NCBI RefSeq assembly: GCF_016654005.1
Contig: NZ_JAEPWN010000009.1
Coordinates: 62,001 to 126,000 of the forward strand
Direction: 5' to 3'
Length of the DNA stretch: 64,000 nucleotides
From: Brevundimonas nasdae
GTDB taxonomy: Bacteria; Pseudomonadota; Alphaproteobacteria; Caulobacterales; Caulobacteraceae
Shown piece after piece: positions 54,379 to 63,702 of the stretch; position 1 is the stretch's first letter, and every line of letters begins with the position of its first letter. The notes below the pieces were generated by a model. That model was not told the origin of the DNA. It worked only from the letters and a program-made list of their open reading frames with translations, and made no database searches. Made by a program: the position numbers and the translations under genes.

Positions 54379-55689
54379 TCAAGGCCTGCGCGCGGCATCA
54401 ACGGACGAGGTTTCGGCCCGTTCCGCCCGCCGCGCTGTAATGAAGGCCGCCACGAAAGCCAGCACCAGCACGATGGCGGACAGGTAGAAAGCCAGACCCG
54501 GTGCATGAACAAATGCGTCGATCAGCCCCAGCCCGTGCGCGCCCAACCAGTCGGCCAGCGGTTCGAACCCGCCGCCCACCGACAGCGAATAGATCCAGCC
54601 GAAGAACAAGGGCGAGGCGACGCCGGCGATGGAGGCGACGCTCATGGTCGCGCCTTGCAGCTGGCCCTGCTCGCTCTCGGACACCTGGCGCGTCATCAAT
54701 GACTGCAGCGTCGGCATGGCCAGTCCCCAAAGCGCGTTGGGTAACATGGCCGCGACAAAGGCCCAGCCGACCGGCGCCCAGCCCATCAGCGCCATGCCGA
54801 TGGTGCCGCCGAACAGCCCCAGCAGCATGGTTTTGCGGTCGCCCAGCGCCTTGGTCACCGGCCCGACGACCAGCCCTTGCGTCGCCATATCCAGCAGACC
54901 GACCATGGCCAGCAGCATCCCGACCTCCTTGGGTCCCCAGCCGTAGCGGAACTGGGCGTACAGGACGAAGACGGCCGAAAAGACGTGGTGCGAGAAATGC
55001 AGCAGGAAGGTCACCCCCGCCAGACCCGACAGCTCGCGATGCCGCCCCAGCAGCACCATCGCCCCGACCGGATTGGCGCGCCGCCAGCTGAACTTCATCC
55101 GCTTTTCGCGGGGCAGGCTCTCGGGCAGGATCACCAGCCCATAGAAGAAGGCGATGCCCGACATGGCGGCGGCGGCCCAGAAGGGCGCGCGCGGGTCATA
55201 GTCGCCCAGGAAACCGCCGATCACCGGCCCCAGCACAAACCCGCCCGAGAAGGCCGCGCCGATCAGACCATAGGCCCGGGCGCGTTTCTCGGGCGCGGTG
55301 ATGTCGGCCATATAGGCGTAGATGGTGGTGAAGCTGGACGAGGTGATCCCCGCCACGATCCGCCCCAGCGCCAGCCACCACAGGTTTGGCGCCAGCGCCA
55401 TCAGCACATAGTCGATGGCCAGGCCTGCACAGCTGATCAGGATCACCGGGCGGCGGCCATACTGGTCCGACAGCGAGCCGATGATCGGCGAGGCGACGAA
55501 CTGCATCCCCGCCCACAACGCAACGAACAGGCCATTGATTATGCCCGCCCGCGCGTTTGACCCGACGAATTCCTCGATCAGCTGCGGCAGCACCGGAATG
55601 ATGATGCCCATGGCGACGATGTCCAGCACCGCCGTCACGAAGATGAAGCCGATGGCCGCCTTCAGCCGCTTTTCAGGAATGATCGACAT
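54379..55689 (-). CDS. MFS drug exporter, TetA-like (TCR/Tet family)
   Basis: Inner-membrane 12-helix antiporter of 436 residues. FIFVTAVLDIVAMGIIIPVLPQLI is helix 1 of the Tet family with the conserved Asp. GSLSDQYGRRPVIL is motif A, GRIVAGITSSSFTTIYAYMADITAPEKRARAYG is motif B/C-like, and GLIGAAFSGGFVLGPVIGGFLGDYD is motif C of 12-TM drug exporters. It resembles the chromosomal TetA-like proteins common in Caulobacterales. No TetR repressor lies next to it, so tetracycline export is not implied. Confidence 0.85.
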   Translation of the reverse strand: MSIIPEKRLKAAIGFIFVTAVLDIVAMGIIIPVLPQLIEEFVGSNARAGIINGLFVALWAGMQFVASPIIGSLSDQYGRRPVILISCAGLAIDYVLMALAPNLWWLALGRIVAGITSSSFTTIYAYMADITAPEKRARAYGLIGAAFSGGFVLGPVIGGFLGDYDPRAPFWAAAAMSGIAFFYGLVILPESLPREKRMKFSWRRANPVGAMVLLGRHRELSGLAGVTFLLHFSHHVFSAVFVLYAQFRYGWGPKEVGMLLAMVGLLDMATQGLVVGPVTKALGDRKTMLLGLFGGTIGMALMGWAPVGWAFVAAMLPNALWGLAMPTLQSLMTRQVSESEQGQLQGATMSVASIAGVASPLFFGWIYSLSVGGGFEPLADWLGAHGLGLIDAFVHAPGLAFYLSAIVLVLAFVAAFITARRAERAETSSVDAARRP

Positions 55690-55766
55690 GAGGCGCGCTT
55701 CCTAGCCGTGACGGACGGCGGACGACAGGGGAAATCAGCGGCTCCCCTCACCCGCCATGGCCTCCG

Positions 55767-57011
55767 TCAGGGCTGCGTCACCGCCAGGGTGTCCGCCGTC
55801 TTGCCGTCCACGACCGGCCCGGTCAGGCCCAGAACCCGCACTAGGAAGGGCTGGACATCCACGCTCTGCAGACCGGTCAGACGCCGCCCGACGACCACGC
55901 CCGGTCCGTGAGCGATGAAGATGGCCTGCATTTCCGGCGCCTGATTGTCATAGCCGTGCGCCCCGCCGTCCTTCTCGACCGGGCGATCACGCGACGTCAC
56001 TGTCCAGCCCGTCTCGACCAGGCACACCACCTGGGCCACGCGCGGATTGGTTCCATAGGCCAGGCGCGCGGGCACATCCGCCTTGTTCCAGCATTCCAGA
56101 TGCGGATGCCGCCCCACCAGCTTCTGCTCCATCTCGGCCTCGCGCCCCGGCGCCGGATCGGCCGACACGAAGGCACCCGCCGAGGTGATCTGCAGCGCCG
56201 CCGGATCAATGATGTCGTCGATCCACACCACCCGCTCGGGCGAGGTCGCGGCCATGCCGTGGTCGGACACGATCACCAGCAGGGTCTTGTCGTACAGACC
56301 CCGCGCCTTCAGCCCCTCAACCAGCCGTCCGATGGAGGCGTCGACCGAAGCGACCGCCGCCCGTGTCTCTTCGGCGTCGGGGCCATAGTGGTGCCCCGCC
56401 GTATCGACGATGTCGAAATACAGGGTCTCCAGCTTGGGCCGCTGCCCCTCGGGTAGGTCCAGCCACGACAGGATGCGGTCCACGCGCGCGTCGCCCAGCA
56501 CGTCCTTGTCATAGGCCTGCCACAGGCTGGGGCGCAGGCCGTGGTTCTCGGTCTCTGATCCGGGCCAGAACATGGTGCCGGTGCGCACGCCCTGACGTTC
56601 CGCCGTGATCCAGATCGGCTCGCCCTGCGCCCAGAAGCCGGGCTCCTTGCTGGCCATGGTGAAGACGCCCAGCTCGGCGTCGTTGAACCTGTTGCCGACA
56701 ATGCCATGGTGATCCGGGTGCAGGCCGGTCACCAGCGTATAGTGGTTGGGAAAGGTCACGCTGGGGAAGGACGGACGCATCGGCCCGAACGCACCACCCG
56801 CAACCAGACCATCCATCACCGGCGTCTGGCCCTTGCCCAGATAGTCCGGTCGGAAGCCGTCGATGGAGATCAGGATCACCTGCTGGGGCGCGGCCGCCGG
56901 GGCCGTGGCGCTGGCCGGGACCAGCGGCGCCATCGGCGTGCGGTGCGCAGACGGCGCAGTTGTGCAGGCGGCGGCCAGAAGGGCGAAGGCCAGCGGCAGA
57001 AGGCGGTTCAT
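55767..57011 (-). CDS. NPP-type nucleotide pyrophosphatase/phosphodiesterase lipoprotein
   Basis: Alkaline-phosphatase-superfamily phosphodiesterase of 414 residues, lipid-anchored (signal ending LAAAC, C16). VILISIDGFRPDYL gives the first metal Asp (D51) and PSFPSVTFPNHYTLVTGLHPDHHGIVGN the catalytic Thr (T86). DIVDTAGHHYGPD, VIVSDHGMAA and HGYDNQAPEMQAIFIAHGP supply the other metal ligands. Bacterial NPPs split nucleotide diesters such as dinucleotides or UDP-sugars in the periplasm; the substrate is not readable. ATG 57011 is chosen because it opens the signal peptide. It diverges from the ABC genes. Confidence 0.88.
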   Translation of the reverse strand: MNRLLPLAFALLAAACTTAPSAHRTPMAPLVPASATAPAAAPQQVILISIDGFRPDYLGKGQTPVMDGLVAGGAFGPMRPSFPSVTFPNHYTLVTGLHPDHHGIVGNRFNDAELGVFTMASKEPGFWAQGEPIWITAERQGVRTGTMFWPGSETENHGLRPSLWQAYDKDVLGDARVDRILSWLDLPEGQRPKLETLYFDIVDTAGHHYGPDAEETRAAVASVDASIGRLVEGLKARGLYDKTLLVIVSDHGMAATSPERVVWIDDIIDPAALQITSAGAFVSADPAPGREAEMEQKLVGRHPHLECWNKADVPARLAYGTNPRVAQVVCLVETGWTVTSRDRPVEKDGGAHGYDNQAPEMQAIFIAHGPGVVVGRRLTGLQSVDVQPFLVRVLGLTGPVVDGKTADTLAVTQP

Positions 57012-57109
57012 GGGACGCTCCGAATACGAATTCGAAGATTGCCTAACCTTAATCCGCGACATACGCACGACGCCTTGTGGGAACACTGTTCCCGCGCCAA
57101 GGTCAGGTC

Positions 57110-58021
57110 ATGGAAACCGTCATCGACATTCGCGGTCTGACCAAGACCTATGGCACAGTCAGGGCGCTGGACGGCCTGACCCTGTCGATCCCGCGCGGCG
57201 GGGTTTACGGCATTCTGGGACCAAACGGCGCGGGTAAGTCCACGCTGTTCCGCACCCTGCTGGGGCTGATTCGTCCGACAGCAGGCGACGCCACGATCAT
57301 GGGCGGCCCCATCGGCGCCCCGACTTCGATGCGGCGCATGGGCTCGATGATCGAGACGCCTCGCTTCCCGCCCTTCCTGACCGCCCGCCAGGTGCTGGAA
57401 TGGCTGGGCCGCGCCCACGGCGGCGTGACATCGACCGAGATCGACCATTGGCTGCAGCGCGTCGGCCTGGCCGAGGCGGCGGACCGGCGGGTGCGCGGGT
57501 TCTCGGTCGGGATGCTGCAGCGGCTTGGCGTCGCGGCGGCGCTGATGACCAAGCCGGACCTCGTCATCCTGGATGAACCGACCAGCGGCATGGACCCGCC
57601 CGGCATTCAGGAGATGCGCGCCCTGATCCGCAGTCTGGCGGACAACGACGGCGTCACCATCATCCTGGCCAGCCACCAGCTTCAGGAGGTCCAGCGCGTC
57701 TGCGACCGCGTGGCCATCTTCAACAAGGGCAAGGTCGTCACCGAAGGCCGCGTCTCCGACCTGACGGCGGCGGGCGAGCGCCTGCGCCTGTCGGTCACGC
57801 CCCTGGCTCGCGCCCTGGCTGTGCTAGGCGACCGCGCCAGCCTGGACGGCGACGCCGTTTTGGCCTCTGTCCCGCGCGCCGAAGGCCCCGCCGTCATCAA
57901 GGCCCTGGTCGAGGGCGGCGTCGATATCGAAGAGGCCCGCTGGATCGGCGCTGATCTGGAAGATGTCTTCATGGACCAAACCGGCTGGACCGGCGTGCAG
58001 GAGCTGAACCATGCTGGCTGA
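57110..58021 (+). CDS. ABC transporter ATP-binding protein
   Basis: Nucleotide-binding subunit of 303 residues. GPNGAGKST is Walker A, VRGFSVGMLQRLGVAAAL the signature, LVILDEPTSGMDPPG Walker B with D-loop, and ILASHQLQEVQ the switch His. The last 80 residues form a C-terminal domain as in BcrA/NatA-type exporters. ATG 57110 has AAGG upstream; a GTG at 57077 is possible. It overlaps the permease gene by 11 nt. Confidence 0.9.
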   Translation: METVIDIRGLTKTYGTVRALDGLTLSIPRGGVYGILGPNGAGKSTLFRTLLGLIRPTAGDATIMGGPIGAPTSMRRMGSMIETPRFPPFLTARQVLEWLGRAHGGVTSTEIDHWLQRVGLAEAADRRVRGFSVGMLQRLGVAAALMTKPDLVILDEPTSGMDPPGIQEMRALIRSLADNDGVTIILASHQLQEVQRVCDRVAIFNKGKVVTEGRVSDLTAAGERLRLSVTPLARALAVLGDRASLDGDAVLASVPRAEGPAVIKALVEGGVDIEEARWIGADLEDVFMDQTGWTGVQELNHAG

Positions 58022-58868
58022 CGCCATCCGCTCCGAAACCTATCGCCTGTCCAAGAACCGCACCGCCCTGTTCTGGAGCGTGCTGTTCATCCCGATCATC
58101 AGCGTCGTCCTGGGCGTCATCGCCATCATCGTGGCCAAGGCGCATGAGGCCGATCTGGCCGGCAAACTGCCGCCTGAACTGCTGCAGCGCGCCCCGCTCA
58201 ATCTGGCCGAGTCGCTGGTCAAGTCCGCCGCCGATTTCGCCAATCCGATCGTGCTGCTGTTCATCCTGATCGGCGCGGCGACCATCTATGCCGGCGACTA
58301 CCGCTGGGAGACCTGGCGTCTGATCAGCGCACGCAACACGCGGCCAAACCTGCTGACAGGCAAGGTCGTCGTCGTCATCGGCCTGACGGTTCTGGCGACC
58401 GTGGCGGGCCTGCTGGCCGACATCGTCACCCACCTTGTCCAGGCCGTGATCCTGTCGCGCAGCCTCAGCTTCTCGACTGATGGCGCGGGGTTCACCGACT
58501 TCGTGCAACTGACCCTGCTGTCGTGGGCGCGGATCATCCAGTTCACCATGCTGGCCTTGCTGGCGGCGACCGTCACCCGCTCGCTTCTTGCGGCCCTGTT
58601 CGTCCCGCTGGTCATCAGCGTGGCCCAGTTCTTCCTGCCGCAGATGCTGATGCAGATGGGCGTCTCGCCGGAAGGCTGGGTAGCCCCCCTGCTCTCGCCC
58701 GGCCTGGCTACCGATCTTTTGAAGGCGGTCATTCACGGCGGCATGGAGGCGGCCGGGCTGCCGCCGCAGGCTGCGCTCAAGGCCGTAACCGGCCTGGCGC
58801 TTTGGATCGTGGGGCCGTTTGTGGCTGCGGTCGCCTACTTCAAGCGCCAGGACCTGTCGAAGGAATAG
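58011..58868 (+). CDS. ABC-2-type transporter permease
   Basis: 285-residue membrane protein with six hydrophobic helices. IRSETYRLSKNRTALFWSVLFIPIISVVLG is the ABC-2 N-terminal elbow and helix 1; YRWETWRLISARNTRPNLLTGKVV is the conserved cytoplasmic coupling region. With the preceding ATPase it forms an exporter of the bacitracin/lantibiotic or NatAB type; substrate unknown. Its 3' end overlaps the convergent LysR gene by 29 nt. Confidence 0.87.
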   Translation: MLADAIRSETYRLSKNRTALFWSVLFIPIISVVLGVIAIIVAKAHEADLAGKLPPELLQRAPLNLAESLVKSAADFANPIVLLFILIGAATIYAGDYRWETWRLISARNTRPNLLTGKVVVVIGLTVLATVAGLLADIVTHLVQAVILSRSLSFSTDGAGFTDFVQLTLLSWARIIQFTMLALLAATVTRSLLAALFVPLVISVAQFFLPQMLMQMGVSPEGWVAPLLSPGLATDLLKAVIHGGMEAAGLPPQAALKAVTGLALWIVGPFVAAVAYFKRQDLSKE

Positions 58869-59757
58869 GCGGCGGCGGGCTTCGCTCGCCTTCTGCGACC
58901 AGCCAGTCGCGGAAGGCGTCCACCGCCGCGTCCCTGCGCCCCTCAGGCCTCAGGAAGGCGAACCACGACGGCCGCTTCACAAAGCCGAACGGCGCGGCCA
59001 GCCGTCCCGCCAGCACATCCGGCGCCACAAACAGCCACGGCGCAACAGCGACACCCATCCCGGATATGGCCGCTTCGACCAGCGAATGATTGTGCGCGAA
59101 CTCCCGCTCCTCCACGGCGGGCGCCAACTCCACCCCCGCAAGTTCGGCCCACGACGCCCAGGCCTGTCGGAATGTCGCAGACCGCAGCCGCGTCGCGCCC
59201 GACACCGTCTCAAGGTCAGGCAGGGCCGCCATCAGCGAAGGCGCGCCAACCACGCCCTGGTGATGGTCCAGAAACCGCGTCGCCTCCGCTCGGGCGTGAA
59301 TGGCGTTCGGCTCGACGATGCGGATGGCGCCGTCGAAGCGGTCCCGCCTGAAATCGACGGGGGCATAGGATTCCGACACCCGGACCCGCACCTCCGGGTG
59401 CGCCGCTAGAAATCCCGGCAAACGGGGTATCAGCCATTTCAACGCAAACGTGCCCAGGCACGAGATCTCGATCTCCCGCGCGCTCCCCTGACGGGCCCCC
59501 TGCACCGCATCCTCAATGGCGCCGAAAGCAGGCGTCAGCCGGTCGGCCAGGGCCAGCCCCGCCTCGGTCAGCGTCAGGGCATGTCGGGGACCACTGACCA
59601 GCACCACGCCCAGCGACGCCTGCAGGGCCGCGATCTGGCGGCTGACCGCGCCGTGGGTCACGCACAACTCGTCGGCGGCGCGGGTCATGCTGCGGTGGCG
59701 CGCGAAGACCTCAAAGGTCCGAAGCGCATTCAGCGGCGGTGAAGCTGCACGCTTCAT
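58840..59757 (-). CDS. LysR-family regulator, GcvA-like
   Basis: 305-residue regulator. The N-terminal helix-turn-helix begins SPPLNALRTFEVFARHRSMTRAADELCVTHGAVSRQIAALQ, the GcvA/AmpR subgroup pattern (LNALR-F, VTHGAVS). The effector domain follows (EIEISCLGTFALKWLIPRLPGF). ATG 59757 has GGAGG 6 nt upstream, which decides it over ATG 59772. AmpR-like regulators control beta-lactamases, but the metallo-beta-lactamase gene is 6 kb away, so no link is claimed. The target is unknown. Confidence 0.88.
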   Translation of the reverse strand: MKRAASPPLNALRTFEVFARHRSMTRAADELCVTHGAVSRQIAALQASLGVVLVSGPRHALTLTEAGLALADRLTPAFGAIEDAVQGARQGSAREIEISCLGTFALKWLIPRLPGFLAAHPEVRVRVSESYAPVDFRRDRFDGAIRIVEPNAIHARAEATRFLDHHQGVVGAPSLMAALPDLETVSGATRLRSATFRQAWASWAELAGVELAPAVEEREFAHNHSLVEAAISGMGVAVAPWLFVAPDVLAGRLAAPFGFVKRPSWFAFLRPEGRRDAAVDAFRDWLVAEGERSPPPPIPSTGPGA

Positions 59758-59827
59758 GTGACCTCCCCTCACAAGTCGGCCTTGGCCTAGTCGATTTGGG
59801 CGTCAGGGGAAATGCAGGCCGCCTGCC

Positions 59828-60292
59828 CTACAGACGCTTTTCCATGAACACGTCCACCCGATCCCCGGAATAGGGCGTGTCGCGCGGCGCCAGATATTCA
59901 AATCCGAACGTCTCATACAGCCTGATGGCGGGCTCCAAGCGGCTGTTGGTCTCCAGATACAGAAACCTCGCGCCCATCTCCCGCGCTGCGGCTTCACAGG
60001 CGGCCAGCAACTTCCGCCCCAACCCGGTCCCGCGTGCAGCGGGCGACACCGTCATCTTGCAGACCTCGAACCCGTCGCCCATGCGGATCAGGGCGCCGCA
60101 ACCGACGGCCAGTCCCTCGCTCTCGGCGATGAAGATGCGCCCGCCCGTGTCCAGAAACACGCCCTGGGGATCGTCCATCGACTGGCGGTCCTTGGCCTCA
60201 ATGGCGAAACTGCCCTCCGTCAGCCAGGCTTCGGTCAACCGCGCCCAGGCCTGGGCATGTTCAGGCCGATAGTCGACAATCTCGATGCTCAT
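59828..60292 (-). CDS. GNAT-family N-acetyltransferase
   Basis: 154-residue acetyltransferase. The acetyl-CoA loop is VSPAARGTGLGRKLLAACEAAAREMG (motif A, about 82-107), followed by LYLETNSRLEPAIRLYETFGFEYL (motif B), typical of small-molecule or amino-acid acetyltransferases. ATG 60292 is used; the frame upstream to 60322 runs into the ribosomal terminator. The substrate is unknown. Confidence 0.85.
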   Translation of the reverse strand: MSIEIVDYRPEHAQAWARLTEAWLTEGSFAIEAKDRQSMDDPQGVFLDTGGRIFIAESEGLAVGCGALIRMGDGFEVCKMTVSPAARGTGLGRKLLAACEAAAREMGARFLYLETNSRLEPAIRLYETFGFEYLAPRDTPYSGDRVDVFMEKRL

Positions 60293-60320
60293 TTCCACAT
60301 CCTGATGATAGCGCCATAGC

Positions 60321-60353
60321 AAAAGGGCGACCGGATCGCTCCGGCCGCCCTTT
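60321..60353 (-). terminator. Terminator of the rpsM-rplQ operon
   Basis: AAAGGGCG-N-CCGG stem (60322-60334 with 60341-60353; the one mispair is G-U in minus-strand RNA), hexanucleotide loop, then TTTTGC in the minus direction. It lies 29 nt beyond the rplQ stop. Confidence 0.85.
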
Positions 60354-60382
60354 CAGCGTTCAGTCAGAAAGAGACGTAAGGC

Positions 60383-60802
60383 TTAGGCCTCGTCGTCGCC
60401 TTCGAAGACCAGGACCGGACCGGAGTCCTTGCCCTTGGCTTCCACGTCGCGATCGACAAACTCGATCACGGCCATCGGGGCGTTGTCGCCGTGACGGAAG
60501 CCGGCCTTCATGATGCGGATGTAACCGCCGTTACGTTCGGCGTAGCGCGGGCCGAGCGTTTCGAACAGCTTGCCGACCTGCGGAACGTCGCGGACCTGGC
60601 TGATGGCCTGACGGCGAGCGTGCAGGTCGCCCTTCTTGGCGAGGGTGACCAGCTTCTCGACGAAGGGACGCAGTTCCTTCGCCTTGGGCAGGGTCGTGGT
60701 GATCTGCTCGTGCTTGATCAGCGAGGCGGCCATGTTCGCGAACATGGCGGTGCGGTGGCTGGTCGTACGACCGAGTTTACGGTGGGCGGCGCCGTGGCGC
60801 AT
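60383..60802 (-). CDS. rplQ: 50S ribosomal protein L17
   Basis: 139-residue ribosomal protein. [45 protein letters not shown] is the L17 signature, and the acidic C-terminal extension [17 protein letters not shown] is usual in alphaproteobacteria. Last gene of the rpsM-rpsK-rpoA-rplQ block. The 105-nt gap to rpoA holds a short palindrome (60876-60890) that may be a processing or attenuation site. Confidence 0.97.
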   Translation of the reverse strand: MRHGAAHRKLGRTTSHRTAMFANMAASLIKHEQITTTLPKAKELRPFVEKLVTLAKKGDLHARRQAISQVRDVPQVGKLFETLGPRYAERNGGYIRIMKAGFRHGDNAPMAVIEFVDRDVEAKGKDSGPVLVFEGDDEA

Positions 60803-60907
60803 CTGGGTCTCTCCTACTCCGGCCCCGGTATCTCCTCAGAGACCTAGGGCCGTAATCTTCTAACCGCCCCGGCATTCTCCCAGTGGGAGACGGGCGGAGG
60901 GTTGAAC

Positions 60908-61927
60908 TTAGATCTGGTCGTCGAACTTCTTGGCCAGATCTTCGATGTTTTCAGGCGGCCAGTTCGGCACATCCATGCCGAGGCTGAGGCCCATCGTCGC
61001 GAGAACTTCCTTGATCTCGTTCAGCGACTTGCGGCCGAAGTTCGGGGTGCGAAGCATTTCGCCCTCGGTCTTCTGGATCAGGTCGCCGATGTAGACGATG
61101 TTGTCGTTCTTCAGGCAGTTGGCCGAACGAACCGACAGCTCCAGCTCGTCCACCTTCTTCAGCAGCGCCGGGTTGAAGGGCAGGTCGGGCTTGCCGTCCG
61201 ACTGCTCGACAGCCTTCTTGGGCTCTTCGAAGGTGATGAAGATCTGCAGTTGGTCTTGCAGGATGCGCGCAGCGTAAGCCACAGCGTCAACCGGCGTAAC
61301 CGCACCGTTGGTTTCGACTTCCAGCAGCAGCTTGTCATAGTCCAGAGACTGGCCCTGACGGGTCGGCTCGACGCGATAGGCGACGCGCTTGACCGGCGAG
61401 TACAGGGCGTCGACAGCGATCAGGCCGATCGGCGCGTCTTCCGGACGGTTGAACTCAGCGGCGACATAGCCCTTGCCGTTCTGCACGGTAAGCTCCATGC
61501 GGATCGAGGCGCCGTCGTCGAGCGTGCAGATGACGTGATCGGGGTTCAGAACCTCGATGTCGGCCGGCACGTCGATCTGGCCAGCGGTGACAGCGCCGGG
61601 GCCTGTGGCGCGCAGGGTCATGCGCTTGGGGCCTTCGGCGTGCATGCGCAGCGCCAGTTGCTTGATGTTCAGAACGATGTCGACCACGTCCTCGCGCACG
61701 CCTTCCAGCGACGAGAATTCATGAACAACGCCGTCGATTTGGATGGCCGTGACTGCCGCGCCTTGCAGCGAGGACAGCAGAACGCGACGGAGCGCGTTGC
61801 CGAGCGTCACACCGAAGCCACGCTCGAGAGGTTCGGCAACCAGGCGCGCCTTGCGCTGGGCGTCGGAACCGATCTCGATCTGCGGCTTCTCGGGACGGAT
61901 CAGCTCTTGCCAGTTTCTTTCGATCAT
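60908..61927 (-). CDS. rpoA: RNA polymerase alpha subunit
   Basis: 339 residues. The N-terminal assembly domain ([47 protein letters not shown]) is joined by a linker to the C-terminal DNA- and activator-binding domain ([44 protein letters not shown]). Standard position between rpsK and rplQ. Confidence 0.98.
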   Translation of the reverse strand: MIERNWQELIRPEKPQIEIGSDAQRKARLVAEPLERGFGVTLGNALRRVLLSSLQGAAVTAIQIDGVVHEFSSLEGVREDVVDIVLNIKQLALRMHAEGPKRMTLRATGPGAVTAGQIDVPADIEVLNPDHVICTLDDGASIRMELTVQNGKGYVAAEFNRPEDAPIGLIAVDALYSPVKRVAYRVEPTRQGQSLDYDKLLLEVETNGAVTPVDAVAYAARILQDQLQIFITFEEPKKAVEQSDGKPDLPFNPALLKKVDELELSVRSANCLKNDNIVYIGDLIQKTEGEMLRTPNFGRKSLNEIKEVLATMGLSLGMDVPNWPPENIEDLAKKFDDQI

Positions 61928-62018
61928 TTTGTCCCTCGAACGGGTTTCGTCGGCTCCGGCCTTGTCGACGAGGCCATGGTGGAGCCGACGGAGATGGGGG
62001 TGCTCTTAGCGGGGTCGA

Positions 62019-62408
62019 TTAGACGCGACGACGCTTGGGCGGACGGCAACCATTGTGCGGCATCGGGGTGACGTCGCGGATGGTCGTGATCGTCAGGCCG
62101 ACCGACTGCAGAGCGCGCAGAGCCGACTCACGACCGGAACCCGGACCCGAGACGTTCACTTCCAGCGTCTTCACGCCGTGCTCTTGAGCCTTCTTGCCTG
62201 CGTCTTCAGCCGCCATCTGGGCCGCATACGGGGTCGACTTACGCGAACCCTTGAAGCCCATGTGACCGGCCGACGACCAGGAAATCGCGTTCCCTTGTGC
62301 GTCGGTGATGGTCACCATGGTGTTGTTGAAGCTGGCGTTCACGTGGGCGACGCCCGACGTGATGTTCTTGCGTTCGCGGCGCTTTACGCGACCCGGTTCC
62401 TTGGCCAT
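62019..62408 (-). CDS. rpsK: 30S ribosomal protein S11
   Basis: 129 residues. [50 protein letters not shown] and the basic C-terminus [12 protein letters not shown] are the S11 signatures. It lies 14 nt after the rpsM stop; rpsD does not follow, as is usual in alphaproteobacteria. Confidence 0.98.
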   Translation of the reverse strand: MAKEPGRVKRRERKNITSGVAHVNASFNNTMVTITDAQGNAISWSSAGHMGFKGSRKSTPYAAQMAAEDAGKKAQEHGVKTLEVNVSGPGSGRESALRALQSVGLTITTIRDVTPMPHNGCRPPKRRRV

Positions 62409-62422
62409 CGATCAGCTCTCTC

Positions 62423-62791
62423 TTACTTCTTCTTGCCGGCGATCGGCTTGGCCGGACCCTTGCGGGTGCGAGCGTTGGTGTGGGTGCGCTGGCCGCGGAC
62501 CGGCAGGCCCTTGCGGTGACGCAGGCCGCGGTAGCAGGCAAGGTCCATCAGACGCTTGATGTTCATCGAGGTCTCGCGGCGCAGGTCGCCCTCAACCGTG
62601 TGATCCTTGTCGATCGTTTCGCGGATCGACAGCACTTCGGCGTCCGTCAGCTGGTTCACGCGGCGGGCAGACTCGATGCCCACCTTCTCGGTGATGTCCT
62701 TGGCGGCGGCGGGGCCGATGCCATGGATGTACTGAAGCGCGATGAATACGCGCTTGTTGGTCGGGATGTTGACGCCAGCTATACGGGCCAC
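62423..62791 (-). CDS. rpsM: 30S ribosomal protein S13
   Basis: 122 residues. The GTG start at 62791 gives (M)[25 protein letters not shown], the conserved S13 N-terminus, with GGAG 6 nt upstream. A longer frame from 62827 lies in the leader and is not used. The C-terminus [28 protein letters not shown] is the family signature. First gene of the block; it has its own promoter and a leader hairpin. Confidence 0.97.
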   Translation of the reverse strand: MARIAGVNIPTNKRVFIALQYIHGIGPAAAKDITEKVGIESARRVNQLTDAEVLSIRETIDKDHTVEGDLRRETSMNIKRLMDLACYRGLRHRKGLPVRGQRTHTNARTRKGPAKPIAGKKK

Positions 62792-62827
62792 GAAATTCTC
62801 CAGATACGCGTTAGTCAGACGCAACAA

Positions 62828-62854
62828 ACGCTCCGGTCAACAGACCAGGAGCGT
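62828..62854 (-). promoter_or_regulatory. Leader hairpin upstream of rpsM
   Basis: An 11-bp stem interrupted by one bulged base (ACGCTCC+GGTC pairing with GACC+GGAGCGT, 4-nt loop) lies between the promoter and the rpsM start. In the minus direction it is followed by TTTGTTG. It could be a ribosomal-protein autoregulatory site or an attenuator; the start codon is 36 nt downstream. Confidence 0.45.
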
Positions 62855-62877
62855 GGCGCCCTTCGCGGGAAGCCGCC

Positions 62878-62905
62878 CTTATACATATGATTCACAGGGC
62901 GTCAA
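62878..62905 (-). promoter_or_regulatory. Sigma-70-type promoter for rpsM-rplQ
   Basis: On the minus strand TTGACG (62905-62900) and TATAAG (62883-62878) are separated by 16 nt. Both boxes are near consensus. It lies between the tonB-like stop and the rpsM leader. Confidence 0.6.
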
Positions 62906-62919
62906 CGTCTTCGGGCTTG

Positions 62920-63651
62920 TCAGCGCGGCGGACGGCCGAAGTCGACCCCCACCGTGACCCGCTGTCCCTCGACCGGACGGCCGTTCTCGGTCGGCGGCTG
63001 GAAGCGGAAATAGCCCGAGACCTGCAGCCCCGCCGCGCCGAAGCCCATGCCCGCAGGCGTCTCCTCCACCACCCGGCAGGCGTCAAGGCGGCTGTCCAGC
63101 CGGATGATGCATGACAACTCCACACGGCCATAGCGGCTGCGGGCGTTGGCGGGATGCAGGGCGCGGATCTGGCCGATGGTCGGGCCGGTCACGATTCGCG
63201 GTCCGGTCGATCCGCTGCCTGGACCAGATCCGGAGCCCGTGCCGCTTCCGCTCCCCGTCCCCTGCCCGCCCTGGCCGAAACCGGGCTCTGCGGACGGCGC
63301 CGGGGCGATGCCGACGACGGGCGCAGGCTCAGGCGCCTTGACCGGCGGCGCAGGCAGCTCCTGCGGGCGCGGCTTGGGCGGTGGCGGCGGTGTGTGAATA
63401 GTGGCGGGCGCAGCGGGCGCGCCTCCCCCGGCCTTGGGTGCTGGCGGATCCCGAGAGATCGGCGGCGGGGGATCGTAGAGGATGACCTCAAACGGCTGCG
63501 GGTCGATCACCGGCGCGGGCCTGGGGCCCCTCACCTGTCCCAGCAGAAGGAACAGGCCGATCTCTGCTACGGCGACGGCGGTGAATATGCCCGCCATGCG
63601 CCACCGGCGCAGGCGGGACTTATCCGAAAGGCTGGCGGCGCGTTCGGTCAT
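62920..63651 (-). CDS. TonB-family energy transducer
   Basis: 243-residue protein. One N-terminal membrane helix (about 19-38) and a periplasmic Pro-rich spacer (about 45-125, PPPPPKPRPQEL) are followed by a Gly/Ser stretch (GSGSGTGSGSGPGSGS, about 130-148). The C-terminal TonB domain (about 155-243) has NARSRYGRVELSCIIRLDSRLDACRVVEETPAGMGFGAAGLQVSGYFRFQP. It would transmit the proton-motive force from ExbBD to outer-membrane receptors. No exbB/exbD is adjacent. Its place between adk and rpsM, inside a normally continuous ribosomal-protein gene string, is unusual. It may serve the FepA-like receptor in this window, but many TonB receptors share transducers. Confidence 0.8.
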   Translation of the reverse strand: MTERAASLSDKSRLRRWRMAGIFTAVAVAEIGLFLLLGQVRGPRPAPVIDPQPFEVILYDPPPPISRDPPAPKAGGGAPAAPATIHTPPPPPKPRPQELPAPPVKAPEPAPVVGIAPAPSAEPGFGQGGQGTGSGSGTGSGSGPGSGSTGPRIVTGPTIGQIRALHPANARSRYGRVELSCIIRLDSRLDACRVVEETPAGMGFGAAGLQVSGYFRFQPPTENGRPVEGQRVTVGVDFGRPPR

Positions 63652-63702
63652 CGGACGATCAATGCCCGAAAACGCGCTTCACGCCAAACCTGCGGCTGAA
63701 CG

